Shown here piece after piece: positions 25,384 to 33,488 of a stretch of DNA of 47,160 nucleotides. Every line of letters starts with the position of its first letter. The stretch's first letter is position 1. A program made the translations under genes and the position numbers. Where the stretch lies: the NCBI RefSeq assembly GCF_018305005.1, contig NZ_JAGQEG010000040.1:1-47160 (forward strand), given 5' to 3'. Below the pieces are notes generated by a model, which was not told the origin of the DNA, made no database searches, and worked only from the letters and a program-made list of their open reading frames with translations. This stretch comes from Collimonas silvisoli (GTDB taxonomy: Bacteria; Pseudomonadota; Gammaproteobacteria; Burkholderiales; Burkholderiaceae_D).

Positions 25384-26295
25384 TTATGCACTGGCGCGCG
25401 GACGGATGATTTCGGTGTCCGGCAACGTTGCTTGTTCCGCATGCAAGGTGAAGTTAAAGTCGATCGACGCAAATGGCGCATCAACCTGATGCGCGTCCAA
25501 GCCAGCAGGATCGGTGACGCGCACCAGTTTCGGCACCAGGCCCTCGCGGGTGGCAAAGGCGAAGTCGTTCCACAGGTAGGGATCGCCGTCGATATTGATT
25601 TGCGTGGTCAGCTTGCGGTGACCGGGAGCGGATACGAAGAAATGGATATGCGCCGGCCGCGTTCCGTGCCGTCCCATTTGCTTCAGCAGCCGGTCAGTTG
25701 CGCCGTTCGGCGGCACGCTATAGCCTATCGGCAGGACGCTGCGGAAACGGTAGCGGCCGTGGGCATCGGTGCGTATGCTGCGGCGCAGATTGAACTCTTG
25801 CTGGCTCTTGTCGAAATAGGAATAATGGCCCTGGTGATTCGCATGCCACACCTCCACCAGCGCGCCGGCCAGCGGCTTGCCGTCGTCCGCCAGCACCTGG
25901 CCTTGCATGAACAGCAGCTCCCCCGGCTCGCCGTCGCTGTCGAGCCTGGCTTCGCCCAGCGTCTCCGGCGCGCCTGCCACATACAGGGGGCCTTCAATCG
26001 TGCGCGGCGTACCGCCCACAATGCCGGCACGGGCTTCCGCTTCATCCATGCGCAGATCGAGAAAATGCTCGAAGCCGAGGCCGGCGGCGATCAGGCCGTA
26101 CTCGCCGGAACGGCCGGCTTCGGTCAGGTAATTGACGGCGGCCCAAAATTCTTCCGGCTGCACATCCAGGTCCTCTATCGTGTAAAACAGATCCTGCACA
26201 ATGCGATTGACGATCGCCTTGGTGCGGGGATTGCCGGCGGCCGTTTCCGTGTCTTGGATTTTTTTCAGTACGGCGTCTATGGTGTTCTTGTCCAT
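25384..26295 (-). CDS. catA: Catechol 1,2-dioxygenase
   Basis: Intradiol dioxygenase of 303 aa cleaving catechol to cis,cis-muconate with non-haem Fe(III). The Fe ligands are visible as the Tyr of GHYSYFD (about 158), the Tyr of PIGYSVPP (192), and H216/H218 in RPAHIHFF. The N-terminal helical dimerisation domain (DLFYTIEDLDVQPEEFWAAVNYL) is present. It starts 30 bp after catC, in the order catB-catC-catA. A chlorocatechol dioxygenase would be shorter (about 255 aa), so CatA is preferred. Confidence 0.96.
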   Translation of the reverse strand: MDKNTIDAVLKKIQDTETAAGNPRTKAIVNRIVQDLFYTIEDLDVQPEEFWAAVNYLTEAGRSGEYGLIAAGLGFEHFLDLRMDEAEARAGIVGGTPRTIEGPLYVAGAPETLGEARLDSDGEPGELLFMQGQVLADDGKPLAGALVEVWHANHQGHYSYFDKSQQEFNLRRSIRTDAHGRYRFRSVLPIGYSVPPNGATDRLLKQMGRHGTRPAHIHFFVSAPGHRKLTTQINIDGDPYLWNDFAFATREGLVPKLVRVTDPAGLDAHQVDAPFASIDFNFTLHAEQATLPDTEIIRPRASA

Positions 26296-26325
26296 GGGGT
26301 CTCCTCGATGGCTTGGGTTAGTCTG

Positions 26326-26616
26326 TCAGCGGTCGTCCGCGCGGATCGCCGACGGATGCCGGCACAGCGCCTCTACTTCTATCTGCATGTACGGAAACAA
26401 AGGCAAGGATGTCAGCAGATCATGCAACTCGGTCGAACTGTCGACATCGAAGATGCTGATGTTGGCATACCGGCCGACCACGCGCCACAGATGCCGCCAC
26501 TTGCCTGAACGCTGCAGTTCCTGTGCCAGCTCGCGCTCGGTTTTTTTCAATTCGTCCGCGGCCGCCTGCGGCATATCCGGCGGCAGCTGGACAGTCATCC
26601 TGACCTTGAATAGCAT
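26326..26616 (-). CDS. catC: Muconolactone delta-isomerase
   Basis: Isomerase of 96 aa, the standard size, converting muconolactone to 3-oxoadipate enol-lactone. It begins MLFKVRMTVQLPPDMP and carries the conserved KKTERELAQELQRSGKWRHLWRVVGRYANISIFDV core and FPYMQIEVEAL. It lies 20 bp after catB and 30 bp before catA. Confidence 0.96.
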   Translation of the reverse strand: MLFKVRMTVQLPPDMPQAAADELKKTERELAQELQRSGKWRHLWRVVGRYANISIFDVDSSTELHDLLTSLPLFPYMQIEVEALCRHPSAIRADDR

Positions 26617-26636
26617 CTTCTTCTCCTGTGATCACT

Positions 26637-27794
26637 TCATTGCATTGCGAATACTGCGGCGGCCTTCTTGTCGCGCCGCAAAAAATCCAGGCGGTCCTCA
26701 TCCAGCACGATGCCCAGTCCCGGCGCCATCGGCAGTTGCAGGCAGAAATCCTTGTATGCCAGCGGCGTCTGCAAGATTTCTTCGGTCAGCAGCAGAGGGC
26801 CGAACAGTTCGGTACCCCATGCCAGCGTCGGAAAGCCGGCGAACAGCTGGGCCGACGCCATGGTGCCGATGGCGCCTTCCAGCATGGTGCCGCCGTACAG
26901 GTCGACATGCGCTGCGGCGGCAATCGCCGCCACATGGCTGGCGCCGGTAAGGCCGCCTGACTGCGTGATCTTGACGGCGAAGACGTCCGCCGCATGAAGC
27001 CGCGCCAGCGCCATCGCATCCGCCGGCCCGTGCAAGGCTTCGTCCGCCATCAAGGGGATATTGCATTTTGCGCGCAGCTGCCGCAGCCCCTCATGATTAC
27101 GGGCAGCTATCGGCTGCTCCACCAGATCGACGCCGGCGTCGTGCAACAGCGCCATGCCGAGCAGCGCCTCGGTTTCGCTCCATGCCTGATTGATGTCGAC
27201 GCGGACGCTGGCGCGCTCGCCGAGCGCACGCTTGATGGCCGCCACATGGGCGACATCTTCACGCACCGGGCGCAGGCCGATCTTGAGCTTGAAAATATTG
27301 TGACGGCGCAGATCCAGCATCTTTTCTGCCTCCGCAATATCCCTTGCGGTATCGCCGCTGGCCAGCGTCCATGCGACCGGCAGCGAATCGCGGACGCGAC
27401 CGCCGAACAGCGTGCTCAGCGGCACGCCCAGCCGCTGCGCCTGGGCATCGCACAACGCGGTTTCAACTGCGCATTTGGCGAAGCGGTTGCCCTGCACGTT
27501 TTTCGCTACCAGGGCCATCAGCAAGGCGACCTGGCTGGCGTCGCGGCCCAGCAGCAGGGGCGCGATATAGGTATCGATATTGATCTTGATGCTTTCCGGG
27601 CTTTCGCTGCCGTAGGCCAGGCCGCCGATGGTGGTCGCCTCGCCCCAGCCGACGATGCCTTCGCTGTCGGCCAGCCGCAGCAGCACCAGGGTCTGGTGAT
27701 GCATGGTGGCGACCGACAGGCGGTGCGGCCTGATAGTCGGCACGTCGAGCAGCATGACTTCTATTTTTTCGATCACGGCATTCATCTTCGGCAT
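26637..27794 (-). CDS. catB: Muconate cycloisomerase
   Basis: Enolase-superfamily lactonising enzyme of 385 aa converting cis,cis-muconate to muconolactone. The Lys-x-Lys general base pair is in FKLKIG, the metal ligands include VDINQAW, VEQPI and DEAL, and KITQSGG supplies the second catalytic Lys. First gene of catBCA. An alternative ATG at 27785 (MNAVIEKI) is equally plausible. Divergent from the dioxygenase operon across a 300-bp control region. Confidence 0.95.
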   Translation of the reverse strand: MPKMNAVIEKIEVMLLDVPTIRPHRLSVATMHHQTLVLLRLADSEGIVGWGEATTIGGLAYGSESPESIKINIDTYIAPLLLGRDASQVALLMALVAKNVQGNRFAKCAVETALCDAQAQRLGVPLSTLFGGRVRDSLPVAWTLASGDTARDIAEAEKMLDLRRHNIFKLKIGLRPVREDVAHVAAIKRALGERASVRVDINQAWSETEALLGMALLHDAGVDLVEQPIAARNHEGLRQLRAKCNIPLMADEALHGPADAMALARLHAADVFAVKITQSGGLTGASHVAAIAAAAHVDLYGGTMLEGAIGTMASAQLFAGFPTLAWGTELFGPLLLTEEILQTPLAYKDFCLQLPMAPGLGIVLDEDRLDFLRRDKKAAAVFAMQ

Positions 27795-27862
27795 CTCAAG
27801 TTGTTTGCCCTATCTTATGGACCAGGCGCCGGCCCTGTCCAAGACCGATTTTGGCGGGCGCC

Positions 27863-27877
27863 ATACCTTTGCGGTAT
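27863..27877. promoter_or_regulatory. LysR-type (CatR/BenM) operator
   Basis: ATACCTTTGCGGTAT matches ATAC-N7-GTAT, the recognition site of BenM/CatM, without mismatch. It lies upstream of catB, the usual target, and could also serve the divergent dioxygenase operon. Confidence 0.72.
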
Positions 27878-27896
27878 ATCGCGCAACGGTGGCGAT

Positions 27897-27920
27897 GTTG
27901 CAATGACTGTTGCATTGACA
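27897..27920 (+). promoter_or_regulatory. AraC-type tandem repeat overlapping a -35 box
   Basis: GTTGCAATGAC (27897-27907) and GTTGCATTGAC (27909-27919) are repeated 12 bp apart with one mismatch. TTGACA at 27915-27920 overlaps the second copy. This is how XylS/AraC activators sit at the promoters they activate. The candidate binder is the AraC-family protein encoded at 20737. Confidence 0.5.
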
Positions 27921-28096
27921 AGCGGCCGCCAAGCTTTGCAAGAATCGGATAGTGCGCCCCCGTAATCGTGCAAGCAGCGGATATTTTCCGGCCGCGCCTT
28001 TACCTACCATATGGATACGGACGGAGACACACGAAGACACGGGCGGCCAGGGCCGCACTCGCCATTGGTGCATAAAAATACGGAAGGAAGATCCCG

Positions 28097-29362
28097 ATGA
28101 ATGAAACGACAGCACAATCCGGCTATGCGCCGCTGGTGCAGTTTCCGCGCAAGGACGGTTCGCGCACCCCATACAAGGTATTCAATTCGCAAGAAGTCTA
28201 CGACCTGGAACAGGAACGCATTTTCCGCGGGCAGGTCTGGAACTTTCTCGCGCTGGAAGCCGAGATTCCCGGCAACGGCGACTTCAAGAGCACTTTCATC
28301 GGCGACACCCCGGTGGTGGTCACCCGTACCGAAGATGGCACGCTGGCGGCCTGGGTCAACAAGTGCGCGCACCGCGGCGCCATGGTGTGCCGCACCCCGC
28401 GCGGCAACGCCAGCTCGCACAGCTGCGCCTATCACCAGTGGAGTTTCGACAGCCGCGGCAACCTGCTCGGGGTGCCGTTCCGCCGCGGCCAGAAAGGCAT
28501 GAGCGGCATGCCCAAGGATTTCGATCCGGCATGCCATAGCTTGCGCCAGCTGCGCGTCGACAGTTATCGCGGCCTGGTGTTTGCCACCTTCAGTGCAACC
28601 ATGGAGCCGCTGGCGGACTATATCGGCGCCGAAATGCGGCCCTGGCTGGACCGGATTTTCCACAAACCCGTGGTCTATCTGGGCTGCACCCGCCAGTATT
28701 CGAAATCCAACTGGAAGCTGTATCTGGAAAACGTGAAGGATCCCTATCACGCCAGCCTGCTGCACCTGTTCCACACGACGTTCAATATTTTCCGGGTCGG
28801 CATGAAGGCGCGCTCGCTGGTCGACAAGCGGCATGGCTTGCACAGCATCATCACCGCCACCAAGAATGAAGCGGAAACCTCCGACGCCTACAAGCAGCAG
28901 GCGATACGCTCCTTCGACGAAGGCTTCACGCTGGAAGACGATTCCGTGCTGGGCCAGATCAAGGAGTACGAAGAGATGACCACCAACCACATCCAGCCGA
29001 TCTTTCCGCAGCTGGTGGTGCAGCAGATCCACAACACGCTGGTGGCGCGCCAGCTGCTGCCGAAGGGGCCGAAGAATTTCGAATTGATCTTCCATTTCTT
29101 CGGCTATGCCGACGATACCCCGGAACTGCGTGCCTTGCGCATCAAGCAAGCCAATCTGGTGGGCCCGGCCGGCTATATCTCGATGGAAGACACCGAAGCG
29201 ACCGAGCTGGTGCAGCGCGGCACGGTGCGCGATCCGGACGACTGCTCGGTGCTGGAAATGGCCAAGGACAATCCAGACCAGGAAGATACGCTGATCACCG
29301 AAGGCCTGATCCGCAGATTCTGGCTCGGCTATCAGAAACTGATGGGCTTTGAAGAGGCTTGA
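28097..29362 (+). CDS. andAc: Rieske aromatic-ring dioxygenase large subunit (anthranilate 1,2-dioxygenase, AndAc-like)
   Basis: Oxygenase alpha subunit of 421 aa. The Rieske [2Fe-2S] ligands are C90, H92, C110 and H113 (CAHRGAMVC, HSCAYHQW); the mononuclear iron site lies in NVKDPYHASLLHLFH. The length is nearer AndAc (about 423 aa) and NagG than BenA (about 450). No cis-diol dehydrogenase gene (benD) is adjacent, and the neighbours degrade catechol; anthranilate 1,2-dioxygenase gives catechol directly, with loss of ammonia and CO2. Salicylate- or benzoate-type substrates cannot be excluded. First gene of a three-gene operon, divergent from catBCA. Confidence 0.82.
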   Translation: MNETTAQSGYAPLVQFPRKDGSRTPYKVFNSQEVYDLEQERIFRGQVWNFLALEAEIPGNGDFKSTFIGDTPVVVTRTEDGTLAAWVNKCAHRGAMVCRTPRGNASSHSCAYHQWSFDSRGNLLGVPFRRGQKGMSGMPKDFDPACHSLRQLRVDSYRGLVFATFSATMEPLADYIGAEMRPWLDRIFHKPVVYLGCTRQYSKSNWKLYLENVKDPYHASLLHLFHTTFNIFRVGMKARSLVDKRHGLHSIITATKNEAETSDAYKQQAIRSFDEGFTLEDDSVLGQIKEYEEMTTNHIQPIFPQLVVQQIHNTLVARQLLPKGPKNFELIFHFFGYADDTPELRALRIKQANLVGPAGYISMEDTEATELVQRGTVRDPDDCSVLEMAKDNPDQEDTLITEGLIRRFWLGYQKLMGFEEA

Positions 29363-29365
29363 GAC

Positions 29366-29866
29366 ATGACTAACATGACCAACACGACTAACACGACCGA
29401 CATGGCATTGTGGTTCGAACTGCACCAGCTGCAGCAAGCGTATGTGCATGCGCTCGACAACGACCGTCTGGAAGAATGGCCGGAATTCTTCACCGACGAC
29501 TGCCTGTATGAAATCATCCCGCGCGAAAACGCCGATGCCGGCCTGCCGATCGGCATCATCTACTGCGACAGCAAGCGCATGCTGCGCGATCGCGTGCTGT
29601 CCTTACGCCATGCCAACATCTACGAAGCGCATAGTTACCGCCATATGACTTCCGGCCTGATGATCAAGGCCATCGACGCCGATACGGCCGACACCGAATC
29701 CAGCTATTTGGTGATACAAACCCTGCAGGATGGCGAATCGACCGTGTATCAGGCCGGCCGCTACGTCGACCGCGTGGTCAGGACGCCGGCCGGCTGGCGC
29801 TACGCCAAAAAGCGCGTGGTGTACGACACGCTGCGCGTGGCGACCTTGCTGGCTACCCCGATCTGA
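29366..29866 (+). CDS. andAd: Rieske dioxygenase small subunit (AndAd-like)
   Basis: Beta subunit of 166 aa, SnoaL/NTF2-like fold, needed for assembly of the alpha/beta hexamer. The core ALWFELHQLQQAYVHALDNDRLEEWPEFFTDDC, RVLSLRHANIYEAHSYRHM and GWRYAKKRVVYDTLRV is typical of AntB/AndAd. The N-terminus MTNMTNTTNTTDM comes from a short tandem repeat with two alternative ATGs. It begins 3 bp after the large-subunit stop, so translation is probably coupled. Confidence 0.82.
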   Translation: MTNMTNTTNTTDMALWFELHQLQQAYVHALDNDRLEEWPEFFTDDCLYEIIPRENADAGLPIGIIYCDSKRMLRDRVLSLRHANIYEAHSYRHMTSGLMIKAIDADTADTESSYLVIQTLQDGESTVYQAGRYVDRVVRTPAGWRYAKKRVVYDTLRVATLLATPI

Positions 29867-29874
29867 AGGCGAAC

Positions 29875-30936
29875 ATGAGCGACTGGCACGATATCGGCAC
29901 GGCCGACGATTTCAATGAAGGCGAAGCGCTGGCAGTAGTCGCCGGCGGCCAGCCGGTGGCAGTATTCCGGCTCGGCGAAGAAGTGTTTGCGCTGCGCGAC
30001 TTATGCACGCACGGCAACGCCAGGCTGTCCGACGGCTATATCGAGGACGGCTGCATCGAATGTCCGCTGCACCAGGGCTTGTTCGACATCAGGAGCGGCG
30101 CGCCGCGCTGCCTGCCGGTGACCGAAGCGGTGCGCAGTTTTCCGGTACGGATCGTGGCAGGACGGGTGGAAGTCGAAGTCAGGGACACGGCTGCGCTCAC
30201 GCACGAGGCCGCCATCCAGCACAGAAATATGCAGGTCGAGGCGGTCGAACGGGCGGCGCCTGACGTCGCGGTCATCCGGCTGCGCAGCAACGGCGCTGCA
30301 CCTCTGGAGTACATCGCAGGCCAATACGTCGATGTCTTGCTGGCAGAAGGCCAGCGCCGCAGCTACTCGATGGCGACCCCAGCCGGCGCCGATGTGCTGG
30401 AACTGCATGTGCGGCATCTGCCCGGCGGCTTGTTCAGCGACCGTGTATTTGCCAGCCTCCAGGCCGGCGAACAGTTGCAGATCGAAGGTCCGTGCGGCAG
30501 CTTCTACCTGCGCGACGGCAGCCAGCCGGTGATCCTGCTGGCCAGCGGCACCGGCTTCGCGCCAATCAAGGCACTGGTGGAAGAAGCGATCCGCAGCGGC
30601 AGCACGCGCAGCATGTGCCTGTACTGGGGCGGCCGCAAAGAGTCTGACTTGTATAGGGATGCCCTGTGCCGCAGCTGGGCCGAAACCCTGCCCTGGTTCC
30701 GCTACATACCGGTATTGTCGGAACCGGAGGCCGCCGGCCACTGGCCGGGGCGCAAAGGTTTCGTCCATCTGGCGGTGATGCAGGACTATCCCGACCTGTC
30801 GCAGCATCAGGTATATGCCTGCGGCGCGCCGGTAGTGGTAGAAGCGGCAAGGCGCGATTTTGGCGCCGCTTGCGGCTTGCCGGCGGCGCATTTCTTTGCC
30901 GATGCGTTTCTGTCGAAAGCGGACAGCCGGCCTTGA
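29875..30936 (+). CDS. Fused Rieske ferredoxin-FNR reductase of the dioxygenase
   Basis: Electron-transfer protein of 353 aa. Residues 1-105 are a Rieske ferredoxin with C44, H46, C63 and H66 (CTHGNARL, CIECPLHQG). Residues 120-350 are an FNR-type reductase with the FAD motif RRSYSMATP, the NAD-binding GTGFAPIKALVEEAI, and YACGAPVVVEAARRDF. In AntC/BenC the iron-sulfur domain is a plant-type ferredoxin, and in the And system the Rieske ferredoxin (AndAb) and a glutathione-reductase-type AndAa are separate. Here a Rieske domain is joined to an FNR module, a less common arrangement. It lies 8 bp after the small subunit and ends the operon. Confidence 0.8.
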   Translation: MSDWHDIGTADDFNEGEALAVVAGGQPVAVFRLGEEVFALRDLCTHGNARLSDGYIEDGCIECPLHQGLFDIRSGAPRCLPVTEAVRSFPVRIVAGRVEVEVRDTAALTHEAAIQHRNMQVEAVERAAPDVAVIRLRSNGAAPLEYIAGQYVDVLLAEGQRRSYSMATPAGADVLELHVRHLPGGLFSDRVFASLQAGEQLQIEGPCGSFYLRDGSQPVILLASGTGFAPIKALVEEAIRSGSTRSMCLYWGGRKESDLYRDALCRSWAETLPWFRYIPVLSEPEAAGHWPGRKGFVHLAVMQDYPDLSQHQVYACGAPVVVEAARRDFGAACGLPAAHFFADAFLSKADSRP

Positions 30937-31020
30937 AAACGCGATGATCTTCTGACTATTTGCTCACCGTGCTGGATGGAAAATGAACGCACCAGGCCAG
31001 CGCGGCAACAGCCAGGCGAA

Positions 31021-31632
31021 TCAGTAAGCTACGGTAAAGCGCTGGCGCAGATGCTTGGGCTGTTCGATTTCATCCAGCATCGCGATGGCATAGTCTTCCA
31101 TCGAGATATGGCTCTTGCCCTGGCTGTCCGCCATCAGCTGGTCCCGGCCGAGGCGGAATTTGCCGGTTCGCTCACCCGGCGCGAACATGGCTGGCGGCGA
31201 CATGAAAGTCCATTCGATCTCGGTTTCTGCACGCAGGTCGTCCAGGAATTGCTTGCCGGGCACCGCTTCCGCCTTGTACTGGGCCGGAAAATCCGGGCTG
31301 TCCAGCAAGATCACGCCGGGCGCCGTTTCCAGGCTGGCCGCGCCGCCCATCACCAGCAGGCGCCTGACGCCGGCGCTCTTCACTCCTTGCAGCAGCGTGG
31401 CCGCGTTCAGCGAGCTGAACCTGGCCGAACTGACCACCACGTCATGGCCGCGGATCAGCTCCGCCAGTTGCGCGGGCTGGGTAGCGTCGCCCTGGCGCAG
31501 CGCGACGCCGGCCGGTGCTTTGGCCTGATCGGCAGAGCGGGTGATGCCGGTCACGCTGTGGCCGCGGCGCAGGGCCTCGGCAGCGATACGGGAGCCGGCA
31601 TTGCCGGTAGCGCCGATGATGGCAATCTTCAT
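31021..31632 (-). CDS. NAD(P)-binding oxidoreductase, NmrA/SDR-like
   Basis: Protein of 203 aa with one Rossmann domain. The dinucleotide motif GATGNAGSRIAAEALRRGH is at the N-terminus and FRLGRDQLMADSQGKSHISMEDYAIAMLDEIE is the typical C-terminus of the YwnB/NAD(P)H-binding family. Substrate is unknown; relatives reduce quinones or aldehydes. It is divergent from the HxlR regulator, the common arrangement in which HxlR proteins control redox enzymes. Confidence 0.85.
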   Translation of the reverse strand: MKIAIIGATGNAGSRIAAEALRRGHSVTGITRSADQAKAPAGVALRQGDATQPAQLAELIRGHDVVVSSARFSSLNAATLLQGVKSAGVRRLLVMGGAASLETAPGVILLDSPDFPAQYKAEAVPGKQFLDDLRAETEIEWTFMSPPAMFAPGERTGKFRLGRDQLMADSQGKSHISMEDYAIAMLDEIEQPKHLRQRFTVAY

Positions 31633-31669
31633 GATGGTTTCCTTTGGGTTGCGGCCGTGCTGCGCGGCC

Positions 31670-31699
31670 TTGGTAGTTATTTAAAGTAACCAGTATAAT
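31670..31699 (+). promoter_or_regulatory. HxlR promoter with overlapping operator dyad
   Basis: TTGGTA (31670-31675) and TATAAT (31694-31699) with 18-bp spacing form a plausible sigma-70 promoter for the HxlR gene. GTTATTTAAAGTAAC (31676-31690), symmetric at 12 of 15 positions, lies between the two boxes, where a bound HxlR protein would block its own promoter. Confidence 0.55.
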
Positions 31700-31731
31700 T
31701 ATTTGAAACTTATACGCAAGAAGGCACTTTG

Positions 31732-32157
31732 ATGAACGATAGGAACATGCAGGTAACCACCCTCGCCGGTGCGCCTGCTCCGGCACGCGGCAGAGGCCGC
31801 CCCAGTGCCCGCGAAGACCTGCCCTGCCCGATCCGCGATGTGCTGGATCGTATCGGCGATGCCTGGAGCGTGCTGGTCATCACCACGCTGGAACCCGGCC
31901 CGGGCCGTTTCAATCAATTGCGGCGCCAGGTTGACGGCATTTCACAACGCATGCTGACCGTGACCCTGCGCCACCTGGAACGCGATGGGCTGGTGTCGCG
32001 CACCGTGATCCCGAGCACGCCGCCGCAGGTCGAGTATGCATTGACCGATACCGGGCGCTCGCTGTGCCTGCCGCTCAAGGTGCTGGCCGACTGGGCCGGC
32101 AGCCATCAGAGCGTGATCCGTGGCGCGCGCCGGCAATACGATATCGGTGGCAACTGA
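31732..32157 (+). CDS. HxlR-family transcriptional regulator
   Basis: Regulator of 141 aa. The HxlR winged helix covers about 30-120: PCPIRDVLDRIGDAWSVLVITTL, with the conserved Cys that in several HxlR proteins senses electrophiles or redox stress, followed by FNQLRRQVDGISQRMLTVTLRHLERDGLVSRTVIPSTPPQVEYALTDTG. An extended N-terminus of about 28 residues is Ala/Pro/Arg-rich. Divergent from the NAD(P)-binding oxidoreductase it probably controls. Confidence 0.88.
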   Translation: MNDRNMQVTTLAGAPAPARGRGRPSAREDLPCPIRDVLDRIGDAWSVLVITTLEPGPGRFNQLRRQVDGISQRMLTVTLRHLERDGLVSRTVIPSTPPQVEYALTDTGRSLCLPLKVLADWAGSHQSVIRGARRQYDIGGN

Positions 32158-32171
32158 ACGCCGGCAACTGA

Positions 32172-32206
32172 ATCTTTCCCGAAGATTGCAAGTCTTCGGG
32201 AAAGAT
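32172..32206. terminator. Perfect 14-bp hairpin between convergent genes
   Basis: ATCTTTCCCGAAGA and TCTTCGGGAAAGAT enclose a 7-nt loop TTGCAAG. It sits between the ends of the HxlR gene and the autoinducer synthase. There is no T-run on either side, so it may slow or protect transcript ends rather than act as a classic terminator. Confidence 0.55.
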
Positions 32207-32234
32207 CGGTAACGCGGCTGATACAGGCCAAAAA

Positions 32235-33488
32235 TCAGCCGATAGGCGCAGGCGCTGCAGCCATGCGGCGGCTGGACGACCATTTTGCCAGCTGCACTTT
32301 TTCACGAATCGCCGCGCATGCTTGCAAGACCCGCTGAATCTCTACCTCGGTCAAGCCGGAATTAAGTGTCAGCCGGACCAGCGAACGGTTCTTGGGTGTC
32401 GCCGGAGCGCAAAAAACCGCACCGAAAATACCCTCCGCCTGCAGCGCTTTGCGCAACATCAGCGTCATCGGCTCTGTTCCGGCTTCCAGCGCGATGATTT
32501 GCTCGGTGCCGTCGCTGACGTTGTAGCCTAAATCGCTCAAGCCGTCGCGTATGCGGCGTGCATTGCGATGCAAGGCGAGGCGGCGGTCGTCGGCGTTGCG
32601 GATGAAATCGAGCGCTGCATCGAACCAGGCAAGTTCGTGTCCCAGCAAGCAGGAGCTGAAGATGGCAGGACGCGAGGCCGACAGGAAATAGCCTTTGAAC
32701 TTGCTGGAACAGGTAATGAATCCGGCCCGACCGCCAAGCGCCTTGGCCAGCGACGCGGTACGGAAATGCACGCGTTCGGACAAGCCCATTTGCGCTACCA
32801 GACCGGCGCCTCCCGGTCCATGCGTGCCGAGCGAGTGCGACTCATCCACCACCAGAATGCTGCCGCTTTGTTCGGCTATATCCAGCACTTCGGGCAACGG
32901 GCAAGCGCTGCCGTTGGTGCTGTAGACCGCATCGACCACAATCACCCCGGCGCCATGCTTAAGCACCTGCCGCCGCAGATGCTCGATCTCGTTGTGCAGA
33001 AACGGCACCGGACGCGCCTGCCCGGAATGCACGCCTTCCCACAGCGATGCATGGGCTTGCATATCCAGATACACCGGGACGCCGGGGCCGGCGATGCTTT
33101 GCATCAATCCGACATTGCCACTCCAGCCGGATTGCGTGATCAGGCCGTCTTCCGATTCCATGAAGCGAGCCAGCCGTTGTTCGAGACAGTGCTGAGGACT
33201 GCCCTCCTGTAAAAACACCTGCGACATCAACAAATCGACGTCGCCCTGCTTCAGGCGCGATACCTGGGCCTCAATCAAGGCCGGCTCCGCCGCGATGCAC
33301 AAGTAGTCGTTGCTGGACAGGTAAATCGCATTCGGACCGGGCGCGCACCATTTATGCAGGTGTTCGCCACCCAGCAGTCTTTCGATGCGATCAATATAAT
33401 GCTCGTCCATCCGAGTCGATACGAAGGCGGGCAACCGTTGCTCCGCTGCTGAAGTTAATTCAGCATGGTAGCTTGTAGTTAGTGGCAT
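32235..33488 (-). CDS. jqsA: Alpha-hydroxyketone quorum-sensing autoinducer synthase (CqsA/LqsA/JqsA family)
   Basis: PLP-dependent acyltransferase of 417 aa in the alpha-oxoamine synthase family, the group making CAI-1/LAI-1-type signals from an acyl-CoA and an amino-acid-derived substrate. Visible: IYLSSNDYLC near 55, VVDESHSLGTHGPGGAG with Asp215 and His218, and the PLP lysine K249 in RTASLAKALGGRAGF. KBL/BioF enzymes are alternatives, but the divergent sensor kinase and response regulator identify the signal synthase. The start at 33488 is fixed by a GGGAG 6 bp upstream; a longer frame to 33575 runs through the control region. Named by analogy with Janthinobacterium jqsA. Confidence 0.86.
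   Translation of the reverse strand: MPLTTSYHAELTSAAEQRLPAFVSTRMDEHYIDRIERLLGGEHLHKWCAPGPNAIYLSSNDYLCIAAEPALIEAQVSRLKQGDVDLLMSQVFLQEGSPQHCLEQRLARFMESEDGLITQSGWSGNVGLMQSIAGPGVPVYLDMQAHASLWEGVHSGQARPVPFLHNEIEHLRRQVLKHGAGVIVVDAVYSTNGSACPLPEVLDIAEQSGSILVVDESHSLGTHGPGGAGLVAQMGLSERVHFRTASLAKALGGRAGFITCSSKFKGYFLSASRPAIFSSCLLGHELAWFDAALDFIRNADDRRLALHRNARRIRDGLSDLGYNVSDGTEQIIALEAGTEPMTLMLRKALQAEGIFGAVFCAPATPKNRSLVRLTLNSGLTEVEIQRVLQACAAIREKVQLAKWSSSRRMAAAPAPIG

Larger units (their letters stand above)
27795..28096. other. 302-bp divergent control region between catB and the dioxygenase operon
   Basis: Gene-free. It contains a perfect LysR-type site at 27863-27877 about 70 bp from catB, a tandem 11-bp repeat at 27897-27919 whose end overlaps a TTGACA at 27915-27920, and a GC-rich leader before the dioxygenase start. 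No consensus -10 follows TTGACA at 17 bp, consistent with an activator-dependent promoter. Confidence 0.6.

Noticed and set aside
28097-30936. Benzoate 1,2-dioxygenase (benABC)
   Set aside because: Large subunit is about 30 residues shorter than BenA, the reductase has a Rieske domain rather than a plant-type ferredoxin, and no benD follows. Anthranilate type fits better, though not proven.
32235-33488. 2-amino-3-ketobutyrate CoA ligase or BioF
   Set aside because: Same superfamily, but no tdh or bio genes nearby, while a six-span kinase and an LqsR-type regulator are divergent.
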